64,000 nt of DNA from an uncultured Aquimarina sp. (GTDB taxonomy: Bacteria > Bacteroidota > Bacteroidia > Flavobacteriales > Flavobacteriaceae). Made by a program: the position numbers and the translations under genes. Below the pieces are notes generated by a model, which saw only the letters and a list, made by a program, of their open reading frames with translations, was not told the origin of the DNA and searched no databases. The stretch spans positions 62,001-126,000 of the forward strand of contig NZ_CANLMP010000005.1 of the NCBI RefSeq assembly GCF_947492405.1, in the 5' to 3' direction. This document shows positions 58,277-64,000 of this stretch, piece by piece (position 1 is the first letter of the stretch; each line of letters begins with the position of its first letter).

Positions 58277-60304
58277 ATGGCAACTAATTTCAAATATTTT
58301 TTAGGGTTATTATCAATTATATGGTTGTCAACTCTTTCTGCATCTGGTCAGACAACAATTCCCCTGAATGATAGTATAGAACTAGTGGATATTGGAAAAC
58401 AAACGTATTATTTAGAGGATGTTTCTCTTGGATTAACCATCGAAGAAATCATAAATAACAACCAAGAAAAACAGTTTAAACCATATTCACAAGAAACTAT
58501 AAATTTTTCCAGTACAGCTTCAGCTTTCTGGTTAAAATTTAAAATCACTAAAACAACAGCTGGTAATTTTTTCCTGAATGTTGGGTCAGCTTACATTGAT
58601 GCTATATCTCTTTATGAATTTGATGAAGAAAACAGACTAATTTCTACCCGACATACTGGTGATGACTTGCCATTCGATACTAGAGAGATTGAAGTAGGCA
58701 ATTATTTATTTGCTCTTGATTTTGATAAGGATGTAACACGTACTTTTTATCTTAGAGTAAAGAGTGATCAGCCGTTGTTTTTTCTTCTTAGAGTAGGAAC
58801 ACTTTCTAACTTTGTAGCATATGAGCATGATTTAGATTTTCTTCAGGGAATCTATTTTGGTTTTATGCTCTTGATCTTCCTATATAATCTCTTTTTATAT
58901 TTTTCAACTAGGGAGAGAATATATCTCTATTACATTGCCTATGTATTTAGTATTACTTGGTTTATGGCCTCTGTATTTGGTTATTTCTTTGAATATTTTT
59001 GGCCGGATACGCCTTTTCTTAATCAATTAGTAGTAGTTAGTTCAGGATTGACTATGATTACTGCAACTTTATTTACTCGAAAATTTCTGAATACCAAAAA
59101 ATCTGATCCACTCTTGCATAAAGGTTCTATAGTGTTTCTGGTTATAGGTTTTTTAGTATGCCTATTTGTAATACTAGGTTATAAAATAGAAGGTCTGAAG
59201 TTAGCTCAAGGTGGACTTCTTATTATGGCAGTGTATTTTCTTATTTTGGGTATTCGATTCAAATTAAAAGGATTTCGTCCTGCTGTCTATTATTTATTCG
59301 CTTGGGGAGCTCTTATTATTGGTATCTGTTTTGCAATATTAGAATCATTGAACCTAACTTTTGTAATGAGCTATTTAAATGCAATGCAGATCGGTTCAGC
59401 TCTAGAAGTATTACTACTTTCCTTTGCTCTAGGTGATCGGATTAATATGTATAAAAAACAAAAAGAAGATGCGCAATTGGCTGCTCTAATATCATCCAAA
59501 GAAAATGAAAGATTAATTCAAGAGCAAAATATAATATTAGAAGAAAAGGTGAAAGAACGAACCGCAGAAGTAGCTAAACAAAACGATACGCTCATCATTC
59601 TGAATAAGGAAAAAGATATGTTGGTAAATTTGGTTGCTCATGATCTTAGAACTCCTCTACATCAAATGAAAGGATTAATATGGTTGCTCGATATACCAGC
59701 TATGGATGTAACTGAAGATCAAGAAACCTATTTAAATGAAATTAACAATTCTGTTGATCGCTTGACACAAATGATAAGTCGTATACTAGACACCCATGCC
59801 TTGGAGAAAAATGAAGTCAAATTAATAAATGAGATTATTAATCTGAATGAGCTAGTTCCCTATGTAGTTCAAAATTTTCATCTCACTGCTACAGAAAAAA
59901 ACATTAAATTATTAGTGAAGATTGAAGAAGGAAATCATTTTGTCGAAGTGGATAAAAACTACTTTATACAGGTTTTAGAAAACTTACTTTCTAATGCAAT
60001 CAAATTTTCTGAAAAAGAAAATAACGTAATATTACACGTAACATCTTATAAAGGAAAAACAAAAATTGTAGTGGAAGATAATGGGCCTGGTATTAGTGAG
60101 GAAGATCAGAAGAAATTATTCGGAAGGTTCCAAAAACTAAGTGCACAGCCTACAGCTGGTGAATCATCTATAGGATTAGGATTATCCATCGTAAAAAAAT
60201 ATGTAGAAGCCATGAATGGCGAAATTGATTGTGAAAGTCAATTAGGTATCGGAACCAAATTTATTATCACTTTTGACTCTAAAGGTGAATCAAGGGGGAA
60301 TTAA
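58277..60304 (+). CDS. 7TM-DISM sensor histidine kinase
   Basis: The 675-residue protein has a signal peptide (about 1-24), a periplasmic DISMED2 jelly-roll domain (about 30-175), seven membrane helices (about 190-385), a coiled coil (about 395-445, RLIQEQNIILEEKVKERTAEV), a HisKA domain with the phospho-acceptor His near residue 455 (LVAHDLRTPLHQ), and a HATPase domain with NLLSNAIKFS, VEDNGPGIS and GLGLSIVKKYVE. DISM domains often sense carbohydrates or small molecules. No response regulator is next to it; the nearest regulator is the convergent AraC gene. Confidence 0.9.
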   Translation: MATNFKYFLGLLSIIWLSTLSASGQTTIPLNDSIELVDIGKQTYYLEDVSLGLTIEEIINNNQEKQFKPYSQETINFSSTASAFWLKFKITKTTAGNFFLNVGSAYIDAISLYEFDEENRLISTRHTGDDLPFDTREIEVGNYLFALDFDKDVTRTFYLRVKSDQPLFFLLRVGTLSNFVAYEHDLDFLQGIYFGFMLLIFLYNLFLYFSTRERIYLYYIAYVFSITWFMASVFGYFFEYFWPDTPFLNQLVVVSSGLTMITATLFTRKFLNTKKSDPLLHKGSIVFLVIGFLVCLFVILGYKIEGLKLAQGGLLIMAVYFLILGIRFKLKGFRPAVYYLFAWGALIIGICFAILESLNLTFVMSYLNAMQIGSALEVLLLSFALGDRINMYKKQKEDAQLAALISSKENERLIQEQNIILEEKVKERTAEVAKQNDTLIILNKEKDMLVNLVAHDLRTPLHQMKGLIWLLDIPAMDVTEDQETYLNEINNSVDRLTQMISRILDTHALEKNEVKLINEIINLNELVPYVVQNFHLTATEKNIKLLVKIEEGNHFVEVDKNYFIQVLENLLSNAIKFSEKENNVILHVTSYKGKTKIVVEDNGPGISEEDQKKLFGRFQKLSAQPTAGESSIGLGLSIVKKYVEAMNGEIDCESQLGIGTKFIITFDSKGESRGN

Positions 60305-60397
60305 AGTTAACACGCCAGGTATAAACATTTAGTCTGTATCTAAATGAACTTAGAGTTGATTATGCTCTCAAACTTTTGGCAGAACAATCCTTTACCC

Positions 60398-61312
60398 TTA
60401 GTTTATACAAAATTCCTTTGGACTAGAACCATAGGTTTTTTTAAATAATTTACTAAAAGAGGCTAAATCAGGAAAACTAAGAATATCTGCCACTCCAGAA
60501 ATGCTAAGATTTCCAATTGATAAATACTGCTTCGCTCGATCCATTTTTAAGTTAAGTATGTATTGATGTGGAGTTTTGCCAAATACCTTCTTAAAAGAAT
60601 TATATAAGTGGTATTCAGAAAGTGCAGAAACAAAAGATAGATCTTCTATCGTTATCTTTTGTTCTATATTATCATGGATATATTCATAAGCCACTAGCAG
60701 TCGTTTCAAGACTTCAATTTTTGTTGAGCTTTTTGTTCCCTTTATTTTTTCTGCCATTAAATATGCTCTAAATTGATCCTTATAAACAGCTTGCAAAACT
60801 TCCATAGTAAGTTCTGCGGGATTCAAGAATTCATAGATATCAGTACAACTCTTTTGGTGGATAGATTTTAACAATCGGCCAGAAGGATAGTGATCTGCAT
60901 TATATATCTTCTCTATAAAAAAAGATTTTTGCTCTATTTTATCCAAAGGAACATTTAGTAGTTGATCTTCTGAAGCAAAAGCAAAGAAATTAAACTTAGC
61001 AATAAGATCATCAGATATTGCAAAACTCAATACATCAATATAGTCTTCACTTTTATTAAAATACTCCCAACCATAACTTGGATTAGAAACGACAAACTTA
61101 TTACCGTCTACTTTTACTTTTTTATCCCTCATGATAAGATCTCCCACACCTTCTTTAAAATAGATAATAGTAAGACTGTTTTCATTATATCCATAATAAG
61201 GTAGCTGCGTCCTAAAACGCATCATGAAATTTTCTTCTCGATTAAATTGTGGAGGGATTGGATCTCTTTTCTTAGAAAAATGGTTATAATATTCGTTCTT
61301 GTATTCCTGCAT
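60398..61312 (-). CDS. AraC-family transcriptional regulator
   Basis: The 304-residue protein has an N-terminal cupin-like domain (SLTIIYFKEGVGDLIMRDKKVKVDGNKFVVSNPSYGW) and a C-terminal pair of HTH motifs (ITIEDLSFVSALSEYHLYNSFKKVFGKTPHQYI and LSISGVADILSFPDLASFSKLFKKTYG). The PHQYI and SPKEF segments are typical of the AraC second and last helices. It converges on the kinase gene and is transcribed alone. It could control nearby envelope genes or the oxidoreductase operon, but no binding site was found. Confidence 0.9.
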   Translation of the reverse strand: MQEYKNEYYNHFSKKRDPIPPQFNREENFMMRFRTQLPYYGYNENSLTIIYFKEGVGDLIMRDKKVKVDGNKFVVSNPSYGWEYFNKSEDYIDVLSFAISDDLIAKFNFFAFASEDQLLNVPLDKIEQKSFFIEKIYNADHYPSGRLLKSIHQKSCTDIYEFLNPAELTMEVLQAVYKDQFRAYLMAEKIKGTKSSTKIEVLKRLLVAYEYIHDNIEQKITIEDLSFVSALSEYHLYNSFKKVFGKTPHQYILNLKMDRAKQYLSIGNLSISGVADILSFPDLASFSKLFKKTYGSSPKEFCIN

Positions 61313-61413
61313 ATTTGGGGTAAACTTCTAAGTGATAAATGCTTAACAAAAAGTATAAACACCTGACTACAAAATGCAAATATAACAATATTAACTTAAT
61401 TTTAACTTTTTTT

Positions 61414-62019
61414 TTAAAGCTGTATTGGTATTTCTTTAAAATTAAATTTCATTAATCCATTTCCAAACAATTGATCATCATATATCAACTGGATTGTCTC
61501 ATTTTCGGGAATTCCACCAAAATTTATTAATAATCGTTTAAAAGGAGCTACTTTAAAATTACGCTCGAACGTTACTCCGGCACAAGCTATTGTATCCCCA
61601 GATTGGGTTACTGCTTTAAAATCTTTTTGTATAGTAAATGCCATATATTTAACGGCATCTTCATACGATCGGTTGGTATACATATCTTTTAAAAGATCAT
61701 CTTCTTTTTCTTGTTGGAACTTTACCTCTACGACTCTTTCATTTTTATACTCTTGGTATATGGAGTCAACACTATTAAGGTTCTGACTTCCTCCATTCTT
61801 TAGAATATAATACTGAATTGGTACTAAAGTAGCATTGTATTCGATATCCGAAAAGAAATGAGAAATAGATCTGGATTTCCATCCGGATTGCTCTAGGTTA
61901 AAAAGTCGTTCTTCTATTTCTGTTCTAGGCTTTTCTTGTTCTTTTTGGCAAGATCCAAAAGAAAATAATAGCATTGCTACAGCAAGATAATATAGAAAAT
62001 GTTTGTGCATGAATCTCAT
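61414..62019 (-). CDS. Lipoprotein of unknown function
   Basis: The 201-residue protein has a lipobox FSFGSC; the start could be at 62019 or three codons later. After a charged linker (QKEQEKPRTEIEER) the globular part contains strands such as VVEVKFQQEKEDD and AGVTFERNFKVAPFKRLLINFGG, suggesting a beta-rich surface lipoprotein. I do not recognise the family. It follows another lipoprotein gene (62047) with 27 bases between, so the two may be cotranscribed. Confidence 0.6.
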   Translation of the reverse strand: MRFMHKHFLYYLAVAMLLFSFGSCQKEQEKPRTEIEERLFNLEQSGWKSRSISHFFSDIEYNATLVPIQYYILKNGGSQNLNSVDSIYQEYKNERVVEVKFQQEKEDDLLKDMYTNRSYEDAVKYMAFTIQKDFKAVTQSGDTIACAGVTFERNFKVAPFKRLLINFGGIPENETIQLIYDDQLFGNGLMKFNFKEIPIQL

Positions 62020-62046
62020 GTTTACGATATCATATAAATTTACTTA

Positions 62047-62580
62047 TTATAAACTAACTCTCGAAAGTTTTATTCTAAAAGATCCATTAGTAACCTTAAT
62101 AAATGCATCCGTATCTATATCTGAGATCAATTCTCCTGAGAAAGTACCAGATAGAATATCATTAGACCAATTGGTTAAAGTTACACTAAATCGTTGGGTA
62201 TCGATATTATCTACTCTATAGGAACTTCTCTCATCTTCATTATCATTAATATAGGAAAAATCCAGAAATGGATCACCATTGTTCTCAAAATATCTTAAGG
62301 TAATTGGAAACGTTACATTATCCAGATCCAGATCATCTAAAGACATAAACCATATAATCTGATTTTCTTCAGAAATTTTTCTTTGAAATGTAAAACGGTT
62401 GCTCTCCGTAAAATATGTTTCCATAGTTCCTGGTCTTAAATAATCAGTATACACCTTTTCGTCATCTACAGTTCCTTCTATAAAAAAGTCTGCTTGACCA
62501 GAATTATTATCATCGGATTGACATCCTGAAAAAGCCATAAGTATTCCTGTGATTCCCAGTAAGACTATTATTTTCTTCAT
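62047..62580 (-). CDS. Lipoprotein of unknown function
   Basis: The 177-residue protein has a lipobox AFSGC followed by an acidic Ser/Asn-rich linker (QSDDNNSGQ), a common start for Bacteroidetes surface lipoproteins. The rest is beta-rich (FFIEGTVDDEKVYT, RFTFQRKISEENQIIWFMSL, FSVTLTNWSNDILSGTFSGEL). It may be a small beta-sandwich; no enzyme motif is visible. It lies 29 bases after the partial gene at 62610 and before the next lipoprotein gene, suggesting one transcript. Confidence 0.6.
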   Translation of the reverse strand: MKKIIVLLGITGILMAFSGCQSDDNNSGQADFFIEGTVDDEKVYTDYLRPGTMETYFTESNRFTFQRKISEENQIIWFMSLDDLDLDNVTFPITLRYFENNGDPFLDFSYINDNEDERSSYRVDNIDTQRFSVTLTNWSNDILSGTFSGELISDIDTDAFIKVTNGSFRIKLSRVSL

Positions 62581-62609
62581 GTAGTTTTTTTATAAATATT
62601 TATTAATAC

Positions 62610-64000
62610 TTAAAAATCAAATTTTACAATCTTTACATTCTCTCTTCCTCTGCGGAAATGATCTTCTTCTTCTATTAGGTAAAATCCTTTACCATCGATA
62701 ACTTTTGTGGTTATAATTTCTTTATGCTTTATCCCTTTTTTAGTTTCTAAATACGATTTTACCTTATCATTAAACAACATTGCAAATTGTGTATCGCTAG
62801 ATAGCATTAACTTCTTGTTATAATCTTGTTTTTGTTTTCTGTAATAATATTGTATAACACTGTCTCCGATTGTTCCATTTTCCGGATCTATTTTAAAAGT
62901 AAATAGCATACCATCGATATTAATTCCCACTCCTATATCTGATATCATATTAAACAAATCTATGTTAAGGTCGATCCCTTTTCTAGAATCCATAAATTCT
63001 TTATTTTCTACATCTTTTTGTACTTTCCAAATCAAATTACCATCAAAATCATATTTAAAAAGAAAGAAACCCTTAGGTCTATTGTGATAAAAATTATCCT
63101 TATCAGAATATAAACCGTACATATAAAAGGCTTTATTATCAGTATCTATATAGACATTTCCTGCAGTAGCTTGCTGGATGGTTTCTTTAGGATATCTAAG
63201 ATTATCTATAAAATTACCAGCTCCCAAAAATCCTCCGGAACCATTATTTGATGAGTTAAAAAACATATTATTATCTAATGTAAACTCTAAACTTTTGTCA
63301 TAGGTTAAAGTTCCATCATAGTTAAATGCGAGTATATTATACCTATCCCTTTTTTTATCTTCGGATAAGTCTTTATATGCTAAATAGAATCTATCATCTG
63401 TATGTTTTTTATATTCCACCAACATTACTTCTTCTGTATAAGGCAAATCAGGGAAATTCAGTTTCATTTCATTATCCTCAAGTGTTTCATTATCTCTTGT
63501 AAACAAGTAAAATTCAGAGGTGATGAACTTATCTTTAAATCCTTTTTTTTCGTTTTTATTGTTTCCAATACTTACATCATACTTGCTCGCAAAAAAATTA
63601 ATAAAAGGATCGACATTACCTGTTTCGAATTCTCGTTTAAAATCATAAGGCTTATACTTTTTTCCTGTACGATCATACACATTTCTGTGATATAAGAAGT
63701 AATTGGCATCTGATGACACAATCAATTTAGAAAATGCATTACTTTCGATTGTATTATTGAAGATGGTATCAAAATCATTAGAAAATCTCACTATACGTGC
63801 ATCTTGCTTATCTTTTGATAATGTTCTAATCCCATGCAAAGCAATAACATCGCCACTTTCTGCAATATCGTACTGATACAACACCCTTTTAGTTGACTCT
63901 TCAAAATTAATATTGATTACTCCATCCTGTCCTTTTACGTGAGATATTATTGTAATTAAAAGAACTTTAAAAATTACAATACGTTTATTCCAGTTTGTCA
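62610..64000 (-). CDS. Exported protein of unknown function, 5' end one base beyond the window
   Basis: The frame is open to the window edge on the minus strand, where the last two bases (TG) would complete an ATG if the next base outside is A. The deduced start TNWNKRIVIFKVLLITIISHVKGQ, read in two parts, is a signal peptide, so the full protein would be about 463 residues. The mature part has many short beta segments with repeated motifs of the type FNYDG / KYDFDGNLIW, resembling a beta-propeller. The TTG at 63884 is internal. I do not recognise the family. It heads the group with the two lipoprotein genes. Confidence 0.7.
   Translation of the reverse strand, partial: TNWNKRIVIFKVLLITIISHVKGQDGVININFEESTKRVLYQYDIAESGDVIALHGIRTLSKDKQDARIVRFSNDFDTIFNNTIESNAFSKLIVSSDANYFLYHRNVYDRTGKKYKPYDFKREFETGNVDPFINFFASKYDVSIGNNKNEKKGFKDKFITSEFYLFTRDNETLEDNEMKLNFPDLPYTEEVMLVEYKKHTDDRFYLAYKDLSEDKKRDRYNILAFNYDGTLTYDKSLEFTLDNNMFFNSSNNGSGGFLGAGNFIDNLRYPKETIQQATAGNVYIDTDNKAFYMYGLYSDKDNFYHNRPKGFFLFKYDFDGNLIWKVQKDVENKEFMDSRKGIDLNIDLFNMISDIGVGINIDGMLFTFKIDPENGTIGDSVIQYYYRKQKQDYNKKLMLSSDTQFAMLFNDKVKSYLETKKGIKHKEIITTKVIDGKGFYLIEEEDHFRRGRENVKIVKFDF

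Noticed and set aside
58223..62050. Shared 17-base AT-only-rich string ATAAATTTACTTATTAT near 58225 and 62034
   Set aside because: In DNA this AT-rich such a match is expected by chance within 64 kb and the positions relative to genes differ.

Overview
The window comes from a low-GC, AT-rich member of the Bacteroidota, most likely a marine Flavobacteriaceae. Evidence: two glycoside hydrolases end in type IX secretion C-terminal sorting domains; there is a TonB receptor with a carboxypeptidase-like N-terminal domain; promoters of the TTTG / TAnnTTTG type are visible; genes start without clear Shine-Dalgarno sites; and the palindrome GCTTTCGCGAAAGC, which I recall as common in this family, occurs. 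I cannot name a genus. No rRNA, tRNA, CRISPR array, transposase or integrase was recognised.

Layout. 0-1.3 kb: end of a methyltransferase gene, an NTF2-like protein and a stand-alone Cas2-like protein. 1.4-7.0 kb (minus): a tripartite RND efflux operon. 7.2-16.2 kb (plus): a tightly packed run of small redox and detoxification genes (SDR, DoxX, amino-acid permease, two tandem lipoprotein methyltransferases, thioredoxin-like, DinB-like, two AhpD/CMD-type proteins, a TonB receptor) ending in an Fe/Mn superoxide dismutase broken by one in-frame stop. 16.5-26.1 kb: six SRPBCC (START-like) proteins and three DinB-like proteins around an ECF sigma factor with a long C-terminal extension and a TetR regulator. 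26.3-33.7 kb (minus): two GH49-like beta-helix hydrolases sharing a nearly identical 0.8 kb C-terminal block, and a membrane-bound CBM9-AraC regulator. 34-42 kb: YceI protein, YtcJ-type amidohydrolase, DoxX, tyrosinase, SCO copper chaperone, NhaA antiporter and a YcaC-like hydrolase. 42-46 kb: a 1436-residue sigma-54 activator with five tandem GAF domains, divergent from an AraC regulator. 47.5-54.6 kb (minus): an operon of YcaC-like hydrolases, Asp-nucleophile alpha/beta hydrolases, NTF2-like, DoxX and DUF2798 proteins and an outer-membrane porin. 55-58 kb: an FAD oxidoreductase with an unrecognised helical partner, divergent from a 7TM-DISM histidine kinase. 60-64 kb: an AraC regulator and three envelope proteins of unknown function.

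How the parts work together. The strongest signal beyond the genes themselves is regulatory. A bipartite element, CRAAGTYGTCACAC followed at fixed spacing by ATCYAA, lies upstream of the ECF sigma gene, of its divergent SRPBCC neighbour, and of a second SRPBCC-DinB-SRPBCC operon 7 kb away. This suggests an autoregulated sigma regulon whose products are SRPBCC and DinB proteins. A second motif, TTAGAYAGAYCRRTCTA, lies at the tetR promoter and before another SRPBCC gene. At 46.4 kb a perfect 11-bp-arm palindrome plus an extra half-site sits 90-150 bp upstream of a -24/-12-like element, the expected arrangement for a sigma-54 activator. The 35-58 kb part looks like an accessory island for handling small xenobiotic or phenolic compounds. 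No substrate can be read from the sequence.
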